NCBI GenBank assembly: GCA_030789695.1
Contig: CM061142.1
Coordinates: 159,560,714-159,624,713 of the forward strand
Source of the DNA: Scilla litardierei
Taxonomy: Eukaryota; Streptophyta; Magnoliopsida; Asparagales; Asparagaceae
DNA length: 64,000 nt
Direction of reading: 5' to 3'
The notes beneath the pieces are model-generated. The model had not been told where the DNA came from. It saw only the letters and a program-made list of their open reading frames with translations, and searched no databases. How positions within the stretch are numbered: position 1 is the first letter of the stretch; every line of letters begins with the position of its first letter. Shown here piece after piece: positions 44,443-55,491 of the stretch. Position numbers and translations under genes: made by a program.

Positions 44443-47400
44443 TGTAACGGCCGCTTTCCGACCGTTCGTATTTCCTGCGTGCACGTGCTTTATCGTGCAC
44501 GTATTCTATTTGGCTATTTCTGAGCTCCGGCATGAGCGATGCGATATGCCGTTGCGATCATTTGGGAGTGTAGAATTTTATAGTAATATTTGGGAACGTC
44601 TTTTCACGGCTCGTTTTCTCGCAAAACGATTTTGAAAGATAGGGGGCGTTTTGGTCTTTTGGCACCAATACGCGGTTCCTGATTTTACGATAATTTTTGG
44701 TAGGTGTAACACGCAATCGGACACTGTAGCCCTGTACTTCTCGTCTCCACGATCGTCCTGGTATTTTCGGATTATTTTTCCGATGCCCGTAGTGGAAGAT
44801 ATCCCCTAATCAATTTCAACCGTTGATTAGCCACTAATCTTTTGAATTTCAAATTTAAAATCAAATCCTAATCAAATCTTTGGAGAATCCCTACGTATCA
44901 TGCATGTGGGATTTCTTCCACTACCCACACCCAAAACTACACCCCTCCTCTCACATACTCTCTCTCCTAGTCACCTAAATACACTCTTTTTAACACCCAT
45001 ATATCAAGTTTCTCTTCCCTTTTAACAAACCCAAACCACAACCATAGGAGGCCACGCATGAACCCATTTGCAGCCGCCTTGCTCCTCCTCCGGCCACCAC
45101 GGCAGCCCCCCAAGCTCCCCAACTCCGGCCACCACCTTCTCCTCCTCCTCCTCCTCCATCTCCACCTCTCCAAGACATCAAAAACTCCATGAAAACCACA
45201 CAAAACACAGCCCAGGCCAGAACTGTGCCCCGCTGGAAAACACCGCCGGCCGGCCACCTCCGGCCACCCCCTCTGGCGACCACCACCCCCGATCAACTCC
45301 TCTCTGACCCCCCAAGCATCTCCACCTCCCCTTACCCTCTTCCCTCATCTCTATCTCCCTCAAAACGCTTTCAAACACAACCCAAACGACAGTTTTACAG
45401 ATCTGCGCCACCACCGGAAAAACTCACGCCCACCGGCCATCCGGCCACCTACGACGACCACCCTACCGCCGTTGGATTCCTATCGAAACCACCTACCAAC
45501 TGCAATTTTCCTCACGCTCATAGCCCACCTGTAGCTCCCGGAATCCTCGTCGGAACACGTCGCATCCGCTGTTTTTCACAGATCTGGAAGCTGAACTTCG
45601 CCGTCCGCGCACGGCCACCTCCGACCACCCCCGGCGACAACTCCACTGCCGTTGGCTTCGTTTTGAAGTCCTTTACCCACTGCAGCTTTCCGTTCCCGCT
45701 TTTCGTCTCTGAAATTTCACTGAGATGCGCGACAACGGATGTGGCGCGAATCTGTCCTCCCCGGCTTCTCACGGCCGCCCACCGCCGTGTGCTCACGCCG
45801 TCGGCCATCCACCGGGCCGAGCATCTTCCTTTGGTCCCACTTAATCTACCAACAGCCCCCTTGGACTCTCGGAGTTCACGTGCGTTGCCGCACGCACGTA
45901 CTTTTAGCCGACGTCGCCGTTATCGTGAAGAACCGTTGCGCTACTCGCAACGGGGAGGAGATCGCTGATTAGCTCGCTGATTTCACGTCATCATCCCGCT
46001 GTCCAGAGGTACCTCGCTGCGCTACCGGCGGCCGAGGAGTTCCAGACGACGCCGACGTTGCGCCGTTCAGACCCGACTTCCGCTTGTTGGACGACATTAC
46101 GAGGTTAGTTTCCCCTAACTCATAGCACAACCCACACCATAGCAGAACTGAAACCCTAACTAAAATCGGCAACTTAACTCATTAAATTTATTTTCTGCTC
46201 CCTCAAAACGATGTGGAACTGTAGATCGACGAATGGACTTTTTGACTGTGCACATAGGATAGAATCATCGAATAGGGTTGAACATCTAAAAGTGACTTTT
46301 GACGAATAGGATAGTCCCGACAACCTAGAAACGAAACCTAATAGGATTTGATGAATTTGAGACCTGACATCGTCGCCGTGGCGATATTTCAGACGGACTT
46401 CCGCGGACGAGACGCTCGGACGGGACGCTTCGAGAGGACGACACACTCGCCATCGCAGGCAAGTGTATCCACTTGCACTTTTGGCCGTGCTTAGGCCTTA
46501 GTTGGCTAGAACTGTTAACTGTGAACAAATAGAACCGGACGTGAAATGATAGCGTCCGGGACAACTCCTGACGGCTCAGACTTGACAACGAAGTCTGAGC
46601 CTGACAACAACAACTTTTGATGCTGTAGGACTATCATGTGTGTGCGTGTGTGTGGACACCCTAGAATAACCCTTCCTGTCGTGTCACGTCACGTCCCGTC
46701 TTGCACAGCCCGCTGGGCAATAGGGCACTCGCCGAGTGATCCCTTGTACTGATTCACAGCCTGCGGGTAATAGGGCACTCTCCAAGTTAGAGAGAGTGAT
46801 CCCTTGTACTGATACACAGCCCGAGGGCAATAGGGCACTCTCCAAGCTAGAGAGAGTGATCCCTTGTACTGATTCTCAGCCTGCGGGCAATAGGGCACTC
46901 GCCAAGCTAGAGCGAGTGATCCCTTGTACTGGTGTCATGTCTTGTCTTGTCTTGGGGTTTGGGGTTGGGTTGAGCGTGCGCACGGCAAGAGGGTCTGATC
47001 CCCCTCGAACCGTAAGGCGTGAACCCTTTCGTGTCTCACTTGTCTTGTCCTGACTTGTTTCCGTCACGTCCCGTCTTGTCCTGACACCTGTAGGCTAGTC
47101 CCGTAGTTGGTAGCACACGCTACAACTACTACTTGTTGCGCTTTACTTACCTGCTACGTTACTTCTGTTTGTTACTCAGTTATAACCCCAGCATGCTAAT
47201 CAACCAGTAAAACGTTGTCTAAAAGTTGATACACTTGCAGTTTGGTCTAACCCTTTTTGTAGACCTGACCTGACGTACAGTTCCTTCTTTTGGTGCTGTA
47301 CGTCAGGGGTTGAGCCAGAGTTCGAGGACGAGACAGACTCACTGGAGTACGTGGAGCCGAGGACGTCGTCATCAAAGTACGTACCTGACGAGGACCAGAC

Positions 47401-47705
47401 CTAGCGGTCATTGTTTTAGTCGTCACTTTCAGAGGTTGCTACTTTTCGGTTTGTCTTTAAACCTTTGTTGCCATGCTTAGGCTTCTTTTAGACTTTGTAC
47501 TTGTTGGATAACATATCTCTAATTTAATGAATGCAATATCTTTTTCCGTACTTTTGTTGTTTCGAACTATAAAAATGCAAGAACCTGAAAATCTTTTAAA
47601 ATGGTACCTCTACAGACGCTTATTGGGTCTGAGCTTCTAAAGCTCTGGCCTAAGCGGGCCTCGTCACGTTTCGCTTCCGTCCATTTTGGGAAGCGGGGCG
47701 TGACA
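44443..47705 (+). repeat. Solo LTR, Tekay/chromovirus-like, 3263 bp
   Basis: TGTAACGGCC to GGGGCGTGACA, flanked by CTTAT on both sides (44438-44442 and 47706-47710) with no internal region, so it is the product of LTR-LTR recombination. Its first 30 bp resemble the LTR start at 63606. It contains a 60-bp tandem repeat (46704-46935), a CT/AC-rich leader-like stretch (44940-45060), a Pro/Thr-rich open frame (45189-45968) and a short acidic frame at 47305-47404 (EDETDSLEYVEPRTSSS) preceded by a pyrimidine tract and CAG. Whether these are LTR-encoded exons is unproven. Confidence 0.88.
46704..46935. repeat. Tandem repeat, 60-bp unit, about 4 copies
   Basis: CCCTTGTACTGATTCACAGC-type units start at 46741, 46801, 46861 and 46921, exactly 60 bp apart, inside the solo LTR. 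Being a multiple of three, they create spurious repeat ORFs on both strands. Confidence 0.9.
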
Positions 47706-48866
47706 CTTATTGTCATGTGCATGATTCTATTTTTATTTCTGTTTACACAAGACCTTGTGTGTGTGTATGTGCGCGCGTGATTAGTCTCTAGCAACCGGTT
47801 GCTAAAGTATCTGCCTTTTTTTATCCAGAGTGAAGTAGATAATTTAACTTCTATCACACAAAAAATCTGCAGTAGTCATCTGACATGTCTATTTTATAGT
47901 CAAGCATTTGTGCTACATGCGTATAGTTTAGTATGGTGATTGTAACTACAATATACTTGAAATGTATGCAGTACCACCATACTCGAATCATAACAAATTA
48001 CTTACATAGTCTACCTAATCTTTGCTCTACTTGGTTATTCATGTCAGTCTATTATTGCATATTACTCCATAATGCACTGCTAGCTCTATAGAAATAGTCA
48101 TATCTACCTGAAATGCACCTTCCATCGTTGGTGGATTTGGGAGTTTCTCCCACTTTTCCGTCGACTAATGACCCTCCGTCACGTTAACCCAACGAAAAGA
48201 ATAAAACGCTAAATTAAAAACTTAGCGCCAGCCAAGAATTGAACCCAGGATCATTCACTGTGGGTAGGGAAAGCACTACCACAATGCCAAGAGAACAACA
48301 GAGTAATGGAAAACAACATTTTTAACTTAACCTTACTTTACTGCCATGCTGTCATATGTATATAAACATGTAAAATTTTAAAAATGGGGGGAGGGGGTCC
48401 GGGCCCCCCCAGCTCTTACATGGGTCCGCCATGTTTACAGTCGACTGGTCCTTAGACAGGCGGCTGTAAATACAACAACAGTCGACTGGTCAGATCAAAC
48501 TGAGAATGATCTTGGGCTGAAGATAGACATGTGACTGACTAACAAATCACAGTCGACTGTCTCTTGGACAGGTGCCTGTGAGATGTACAACAGTCGCCTA
48601 AAAGAGTAAAATCTTAGAAAGTGACGTGCATTTATATTTCATATATTCACGCACGTTTTCTTTTGTGTTTCTCCGTATTTTCCGCCGTATTTTATTCGTT
48701 TTCTCGTATTTTCTCATTTTCTTTCACTTTTCTTTGTTTCCCCATGTTTGCAGGAGATTGACCACGTAGGGGACATTTAACGATGATATCCCAAGTCCCC
48801 GGAGCAACGGGAGAAGTCACGCGTGATCCAGGGGGTCAAACGTCGAAGAATTCATCTTTCAGCCCC

Positions 48867-49236
48867 TCACCCGGTCGGTTGGTTATCTCCAACCGATCGG
48901 GTGATGCACGCGTGCACCACCCGGTCTCTGCCGCAGCTCGCAAAGAAGTCACCCGACCGGTTCGCAGACCGGTTCAGCGGGGGCTGTTCTATGTTTTCTC
49001 GAGCAAAATGCCAACCGATCGGGTGACTCTCACCCGATCGGTTCATCTGTAGCCGAAGATGAAGAGCTGAAGACACGGGCGCCAAACCGATCGCTTCACC
49101 CGACGGCTCCAAGATCCAACCGGTCGCTCAAGAACTCACCCGACCGGTTCATGTGATCGGGTGAAAGCTCGACGTTTTCTGTTATTATTTTGTAACGGAT
49201 CAACCGATCGGTTGACTTGTCAACCGATCGGGTGAC
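48867..49236. repeat. U3 palindrome array, CCGATCGG family (LARD 5' LTR)
   Basis: At least five CCGATCGG palindromes, mostly flanked as (A)ACCGATCGG(G/T)TGA or its inverse, with variants ACCCGACCGGTT, ACCGGTCG and AGACCGGTT. It ends about 50 bp upstream of the TATAAATA box. Copied in the 3' LTR at 54002-54371. Confidence 0.88.
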
Positions 49237-49285
49237 GTTTTTTCTGCGGGTTTGGACCCGAACCATTAGGGTTTCGAAGTGGGGT

Positions 49286-49293
49286 TATAAATA
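49286..49293 (+). promoter_or_regulatory. TATA box of LARD LTR
   Basis: TATAAATA, conserved at 54421-54428 in the other LTR; the palindrome array lies immediately upstream. Confidence 0.75.
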
Positions 49294-50363
49294 CTCGAAG
49301 TTGGCCGACTGAAAGGGGATCCCCTGGAGTTTTTAGGGCTTGCTGCCCCCCCTTCTCTTGGGAGTTCTAGGTTAGTTTTAGATTAGGTCTTTTGTTCAAT
49401 AAGTCTTGTATTGGATTGACGATTCACTCAAGATAAGTATTTTCCTCTCTTTTTCTCCATTGTTTGTATTGTGTTTATTTTGCTTGATGGTGAAAGTTTA
49501 TATGTCTTTTGTGTTGTTTGTTTTTATGTTATTCATCATGGAGTAGTTTTGATGAACCCTAATACGGGTTAGGGTAGGATTGATGCTTGGAAATTTACAT
49601 TAGACTTGGTTGCATGGCACGTGTTCGATGAAATGCGTCAATGTGGATTTCTAGCAATCTGGGTCCAATTCGTATGGCAACACACTAGATGTGTTGGGGA
49701 TTGGGGTCCGGTGCTTGTCCTGTCAAGATCCGCTTCAATGTATTGCTAGAAATCACATTCGACCTATTTGGCCATTAGGGTTACGCGGGGGCGTTTCATT
49801 GTCATTGGCGGGAGAAAGACCGCCTCTGACCGTCGGGCCAAGGGGGAATAAACTTGGCGGTTGACCCCCTAGCCACAGCTCACACCCCTAGCGTTGACAT
49901 CGAGTCCTAGCGCGCGGGAGCGACTTGGACGAAGTGTTGGGAGTTATCATTGTGGCCTTAATGCTCCCGGTTGCGGAAGATGTTAATGGACATGGGAATG
50001 CCCACCGTCCGGAACCGGGTAGGCCTAGCGTGCTTGGTACCGACCGGAATATCGGGCCATGGACGCTAGGTACCACCTTTTGGGGCAATGTCTCACCCTG
50101 GATCAAGTCAAATGCCAAGTGTCATGAGTGCTCTAGCCCGTGTTAGCGGGGATTCACGTCGTGTCTTTTTATTTATTTCTTTTATTTCTACACTTCCACC
50201 CACATCATCCGCGTAGCTAGCAAACGACCTAGGCGAGGCTAGTAGCCACTCAAGCCATCCACCTCCCTGTGTTCGATATACCCGCACCCTACACTAACCG
50301 TGCACTTGCGGTAAAACGACACCGCGCCCATACCGTGAACCTCGGGGGCGCCGGTCAAGTTTT

Positions 50364-50381
50364 TGGCGCCGTTGCCGGGGA
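50364..50381 (+). other. Primer-binding site of LARD (tRNA-Asp)
   Basis: TGGCGCCGTTGCCGGGGA, a full complement of the plant tRNA-Asp 3' end, six bases after the LTR. Confidence 0.92.
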
Positions 50382-50586
50382 GGCGTTCGGTTTGATATTA
50401 GCATAGCTTGGGTTCGTTAGACTACGCATAAAAACACAAAAAAATTTCTTTTTCTTTTTTTTAAAAAAAATATATTCAATAACCAAGAAATTTTTCCCCC
50501 ACCATTATATTATCTTTTTGTTATTCTCTTGTACTATTGACGCTCCTCTCTAGTTTTCTTATTTTTGTTGTCCAGGTATCTTTGAT

Positions 50587-51945
50587 ATGGCCATGTGGAG
50601 ATCAGATTTCGATGCTCAGATGAGAGGCTACAATCCCTATTCATTTTTGGTTTGTGAGACTTGTGGGATGGCGGGGCACGTGTATTATGATTGCCCATAT
50701 ACGCTTGAGAGCCTCCCCCTACACCAAGGCCATACATTTTCCCACAACCATTGCCCAAACACCTCCCATCCATTTCCTCAACCTTATACCCCTCCACAAA
50801 CACAAGAAGAATCAAGCCTCGTGTCTCTCCTTGAAAGTGCCATGTCTAACCAAGGCCAAATATTACAAAACTTAATGGTACCAATCACCGAGCTGACACC
50901 GAGGAGAGGGGATGAAGGAGAGGATATACCCACTTTCATGGTTGAGACCACCATGCCATCGGCCACCATAGACACATCTCAAGCCGATCCCCCATTTTTC
51001 CATCACTACCACTTGGATGACGAAGCATTTTTCGATGATGATAGTGAGGATGGGGAGATTTCTCTAGGTTCTATGGGAGAGACCTTTTGTCTTGATTTGG
51101 ATACCCCACATGAGTCCTATGAGAGCACTGAGGAGTTTACAGAGATTATGCATACTGGCGAGGAGGATGTGCGTGAGGATGAGGACACCACGACCACATA
51201 CGAGGGGTCCGCTCCACATCCACCTCCAGAGCCATCTCTGTCACAACTTCCTCCTTGGTTGGTGGTCAACCATGAGGATGTCATTCAGGACATCGGGCAG
51301 ATGGAGGAGCATGAGCATATCATCGAGGAGGATGTGCATGAGGGCTTGGATACGATCATCCACTTCCTGGAGCCCGAGCCACATCTACCTCTACCGGCAC
51401 GCTCCACTTCTTCTGCGGCTGAGCATCTACTTGAGCATATTGCCCCTATTCAGGGAGATTTTCATACTCACTCTCACTCCACTTTTGAGTCTCGCTTTTC
51501 ACTTTCTATTTCTTTAGACTCATATATATTTGACATACCATATCTCTCGCAGGACACAGGATCTACTTCCCCTGAGGTATGCTGCGGTGTGTCACCACCT
51601 GGAGAGCCACTTCTCATGGAGAGCGAGGATTTGGTCGTCGCTAGTATAGAGGATAGCGACCCATTCTCAGGGAGTATTCGTCACACTTTCACTATTTTTC
51701 AATCTTATTTTGACGATTATCTCTGGGATACTTTTATTTTGGGGAAAGATTTTTTGCCATGGACTAATGCACCTCGTCCTTTGCAGGTCGCAGGTGGACA
51801 CCTACGAGGGATGCTTGGAGGTGCATTGCTTGGGTCCATTGGCACACGTGGCACAGTGCTTCTGGCGGAGCCACAGAAGGAGCAGTTAGAGCAGCTACCT
51901 GCCCCACTTCAGATCTTGGATCCGCCTATGCTCAGGTGTATCTAA
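50587..51945 (+). CDS. LARD-encoded 452-aa zinc-knuckle protein
   Basis: The only long ORF of the element, intact, starting at the first ATG of a good frame about 205 bp after the PBS. An N-terminal CCHC knuckle (CETCGMAGHVYYDC, residues 23-36, C-X2-C-X4-H-X4-C) fits RNA binding like Gag nucleocapsid. Next come a His/Pro-rich stretch (45-75), a short coil (about 77-100) and a long strongly acidic region (about 105-280, Asp/Glu/His-rich). The C-terminal part has YFDDYLWDTFILGKDF (about 378-393) and a Gly-rich segment (GGHLRGMLGGALLGS). There is no capsid core. I do not recognise the C-terminal part. It may be a reduced Gag-like RNA chaperone/packaging factor; that is inference. Confidence 0.75.
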   Translation: MAMWRSDFDAQMRGYNPYSFLVCETCGMAGHVYYDCPYTLESLPLHQGHTFSHNHCPNTSHPFPQPYTPPQTQEESSLVSLLESAMSNQGQILQNLMVPITELTPRRGDEGEDIPTFMVETTMPSATIDTSQADPPFFHHYHLDDEAFFDDDSEDGEISLGSMGETFCLDLDTPHESYESTEEFTEIMHTGEEDVREDEDTTTTYEGSAPHPPPEPSLSQLPPWLVVNHEDVIQDIGQMEEHEHIIEEDVHEGLDTIIHFLEPEPHLPLPARSTSSAAEHLLEHIAPIQGDFHTHSHSTFESRFSLSISLDSYIFDIPYLSQDTGSTSPEVCCGVSPPGEPLLMESEDLVVASIEDSDPFSGSIRHTFTIFQSYFDDYLWDTFILGKDFLPWTNAPRPLQVAGGHLRGMLGGALLGSIGTRGTVLLAEPQKEQLEQLPAPLQILDPPMLRCI

Positions 51946-53756
51946 ATCCAGTAGTGTAAAAATTTACCGCTTTCTAGTTTAGATTTGAATAATCTCGTCT
52001 CCTCTCATTAGCGAGGGGAGCGTATCTAGGATTTGCTTTTGCATCTTAATAACCCTTCATGTCGTGCTCTTCTATCATTTCACCCTCATCCTCTTCTGAG
52101 GAGAATGAGCACACTGTCTCTCCTGCATTCTGATTTCTTTTTTTTCCGATTTTCCCCCTGGCATATCTCTACATCCCCATTGGTCATATCATTTTGCTAG
52201 CATTGTCATGTTCAGCTTGGGGGAAATCGACTTTTGTGTGCATGTTTTCGTGTGTCGTTGTTGTGTGTTTGTGTCTAGGTGTTCTTTTTTCGTGTTTTAT
52301 ACCTTTTATTTGAGTGTTTCTTTTTCTTTATTTTTTTAGTTTTGCTCATGTGTTTTTCGTGTTTTTCATTTTTTTTGTGTCGGTGCGTAACTCCCCCCCC
52401 CCAATTTTCATTGCCCTCCCGTATTCACTACTATGGCATTGAGGACAATGCAAATTTTAGCTTGGGGGAGTCGCACTTCGTGCGTCTTATGTCTCTTTTT
52501 CTTCGTTATTTGAGTCGTTTTTCTCCGTGTTTTTCTTTTTCTTTTTCTTTTCTTCTTTTTATCTCTTTCTCCTAGAGATGAACCCTATGATGAATTGCCA
52601 CGAAAATCACACGCACACTTAGCATAGCTTCGATAATCACATTCACTAACCTCAGGAAGCCGAGTCCTCTTGCATTTCATGCATCGTGGGTCCACTTAGC
52701 TTTCTTGTGAGTCGTGTGTCGTGACTAGCATTTGGTGTGCTTCTACTTTGTGATTTTACTTTATATACCTGTCCAGGAATGACCCCTAGATTATCATGCT
52801 TCGATTTGAATATGCGGTATTTATTTCCACTGTCTGCTTCTGCATGCTATATATATATATATATCGTGTACTTCATTTCGCATGTGTCGGGATTCCACAA
52901 TTAAGGATTAGGATAACCCATTTAGCCTATGCTCTGATTAGCAAGAAATATCTCCTTTGCCCAAGTGTTTAGAATCCGATTTCATTTTTATTTTACTTGG
53001 TGCAAATCCCCTCGTCGTGTACCGTTCTCCCACTTGGGAGAGTACATATGTGTATAGCCAAAAATCCAAAAAAAAAGAGAAAAGCAAAGAAAAACCCAAA
53101 AAGAAAAGAAAATAAAAATTTTGTATAGCCCAAAATCCAAAAAAAATATACAAATACCCAAAACCCAAAAATTTCAAGTGTGAATATTTTTCCTATCTAC
53201 CGAGAATAAAGGGAAGGCGAGAATTTGCACCAAGTGTTCTACTCCACATCATCTCAACCCCCATCGTTTTCGAAAACACTTGGCTTAGTAACTTTTTGAC
53301 TATTATCTAGGCTACAGTGTGGTGATTACCTTAACCCTAGTTGTGGAGTCCCTGACGCATGATATGTTTCGATTCTCTCTCTATTCTTATGCATGCTTGA
53401 ACCATATATTCACCGCTTGATTCAATTCGAATCGATATTTGGGTCATATCTTGGATTCGTGTATATCGAGCTTTATTGCACAATGTAGATAGTGACACCG
53501 TTTGCTAGCACACGACCACGCTCACTCGCGCTTCACCATATGGGCCCACGGCACTCGTCTGGACTCGTATTCCTTGGTTTAGTGATGTGATTTGGCGTTC
53601 GCTTGCTTGGTGTGTCATTTTTGATTTTGTTGGCCCTAACGGGTGATCTAGGATATAGAGTTTTCTTTTTCTTTCTTCCTCTCTATTTTTCCCTTCCGAG
53701 CTCCTACTCTCACTCGTCTTCCTCGAGGACGAGGAAGAGTTCAGCTTGGGGGATTT
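51946..53756 (+). other. 3' noncoding region of LARD with three PPT-like tracts
   Basis: CATTGAGGACAATG (52437-52450) followed by TTTTAGCTTGGGGGAG; another AGCTTGGGGGAAATCGAC at 52213; and the LTR-adjacent PPT AGCTTGGGGGATTT (53743-53756) preceded by CTCGAGGACGAGG. Also T-rich tracts (52280-52380, 52500-52570), an (AT)n run near 52845-52864 and A-rich low-complexity DNA (53040-53170). No gene. Confidence 0.7.
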
Positions 53757-55491
53757 TGACGTGCATTTATATTTCATATATTCACGCACGTTTTCTTTTG
53801 TGTTTCTCCGTATTTTCCGCCGTCTTTTATTCGTTTTCTCGTATTTTCTCGTTTTCTTTCACTTTTCTTTGTTTCCCCATGTTTGCAGGAGATTGACCAC
53901 GTAGGGGACGTTTAACGATGATATCCCAAGTCCCCGGAGCAACGGGAGAAGTCACGCGTGATCCAGGGGGTCAAACGTCGAAGAATTCATCTTTCAGCCC
54001 CTCACCCGGTCGGTTGGTTATCTCCAACCGATCGGGTGATGCACGCGTGCACCACCCGGTCTCTGTCGCAGCTCGCAAAGAAGTCACCCGACCGGTTCGC
54101 AGACCGGTTCAGCGGGGGCTGTTCTCTGTTTTCTCGAGCAAAATGCCAACCGATCGGGTGACTCTCACCCGATCGGTTCATCTGTAGCCGAAGATGAAGA
54201 GCTGAAGACACGGGCGCCAAACCGATCGCTTCACCCGACGGCTCCAAGATCCAACCGGTCGCTCCAGAACTCACCCGACCGGTTCATGTGATCGGGTGAA
54301 AGCTCGACGTTTTCTGTTATTATTTTGTAACGGATCAACCGATCGGTTGACTTGTCAACCGATCGGGTGACGTTTTTTCTGCGGGTTTGGACCCGAACCA
54401 TTAGGGTTTCGAAGTGGGGTTATAAATACTCGAAGTTGGCCGACTGAAAGGGGATCCCCTGGAGTTTTTAGGGCTTGCTGCCCCCCTTCTCTTGGGAGTT
54501 CTAGGTTAGTTTTAGATTAGGTCTTTTGTTCAATAAGTCTTGTATTGGATTGACGATTCACTCAAGATAAGTATTTTCCTCTCTTTTTCTCCATTGTTTG
54601 TATTGTGTTTATTTTGCTTGATGGTGAAAGTTTATATGTCTTTTGTGTTGTTTGTTTTTATGTTATTCATCATGGAGTAGTTTTGATGAACCCTAATACG
54701 GGTTAGGGTAGGATTGATGCTTGGAAATTTACATTAGACTTGGTTGCATGGCACGTGTTCGATGAAATGCGTCAATGGGGATTTCTAGCAATCTGGGTCC
54801 AATTCGTATGGCAACACACTAGATGTGTTGGGGATTGGGGTCCGGTGCTTGTCCTGTCAAGATCCGCTTCGATGTATTGCTAGAAATCACATTCGACCTA
54901 TTTGGCCATTAGGGTTACGCGGGGGCGTTTCATTGTCATTGGCGGGAGAAAGACCGCCTCTGACCGTCGGGCCAAGGGGGAATAAACTTGGCGGTTGACC
55001 CCCTAGCCACAGCTCACACCCCTAGCGTTGACATCGAGTCCTAGCGCGCGGGAGCGGCTTGGACGAAGTGTTGGGAGTTATCATTGTGGCCTTAATGCTC
55101 CCGGTTGCGGAAGGTGTTAATGGACATGGGAATGCCCACCGTCCGGAACCGGGTAGGCCTAGCGTGCTTGGTACCGACCGGAATATCGGGCCATGGACGC
55201 TAGGTACCACCTTTTGGGGCAATGTCTCACCCTGGATCAAGTCAAATGCCAAGTGTCATGAGTGCTCTAGCCTGTGTTAGCGGGGATTCACGTAGTGTCT
55301 TTTTATTTATTTCTTTTATTTCTACACTTCCACCCACATCATCCGCGTAGCTAGCAAACGACCTAGGTGAGGCTAGTAGCCACTCAAGCCATCCACCTCC
55401 CTGTGTTCGATATACCCGCACCCTACACTAACCGTGCACTTGCGGTAAAACGACACCGCACCCATACCGTGAACCTCGGGGGCGCCGGTCA
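53757..55491 (+). repeat. 3' LTR of LARD
   Basis: 1735 bp, partner of 48622-50357, ending GCGCCGGTCA before the GAAAG target copy. The palindrome array is at 54002-54371 and TATAAATA at 54421-54428. Confidence 0.93.

Larger units (their letters stand above)
44179..48433. mobile_element. hAT-like non-autonomous DNA transposon carrying a solo LTR
   Basis: Flanked by the 8-bp direct repeat TTTACAGT (44171-44178 and 48434-48441), the hAT target-site size. Ends are imperfect inverted repeats: TAGGGGCAGAACCAG at left, and CATGGCGGACCCATG when the right end is read inward. G-rich tracts lie subterminally (44207, and CCCCCCC near 48404). Without the solo LTR it is about 990 bp. It has no transposase ORF. 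A TTAGGG-like stretch is at 44228-44255. It interrupts a CAGTCGACTG unit of the SIRE array. Confidence 0.75.
48622..50357 (+). repeat. 5' LTR of LARD
   Basis: 1736 bp, TGACGTGCAT to GCGCCGGTCA. The U3 contains the CCGATCGG array (48867-49236), a TATAAATA box at 49286-49293, then R/U5 with a CT-rich start and the conserved U5 end block. The end GGCGCC resembles the start of the PBS that follows. Confidence 0.93.
48622..55491 (+). mobile_element. LARD: young pol-less LTR retrotransposon, Athila-related
   Basis: 6870-bp element with two nearly identical LTRs (48622-50357, 53757-55491), a perfect GAAAG target duplication (48617-48621, 55492-55496), tRNA-Asp PBS, a single intact 452-codon ORF, and a PPT. 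There is no PR, RT or INT. By eye the LTRs differ at about 14 bases plus one indel (under 1 percent), the lowest in the window. The U5 end and PBS share a block with element B (CCTCCCTGTGTTCGATA, then CTTGCGGTAAAA), placing it with Athila-type elements that could mobilise it. Confidence 0.93.

Noticed and set aside
45189..45968. 259-codon host gene
   Set aside because: Lies wholly inside a solo LTR, Pro/Thr-rich low complexity, no recognised domain; treated as LTR sequence of uncertain coding status.
48783..49052. ORF duplicated at 53918-54187
   Set aside because: It is the palindrome-rich U3 of the two LARD LTRs read in frame; the duplication follows from being an LTR.
50364..50381. tRNA-Asp gene
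   Set aside because: Only the 3' terminal 18 bases match, in complementary orientation next to an LTR: a primer-binding site. The same holds at 1515, 6328, 23421 and 31705.
52843..52864. AT microsatellite and nearby A-rich tracts as regulatory elements
   Set aside because: Simple low-complexity DNA in the LARD 3' region; nothing supports a function.
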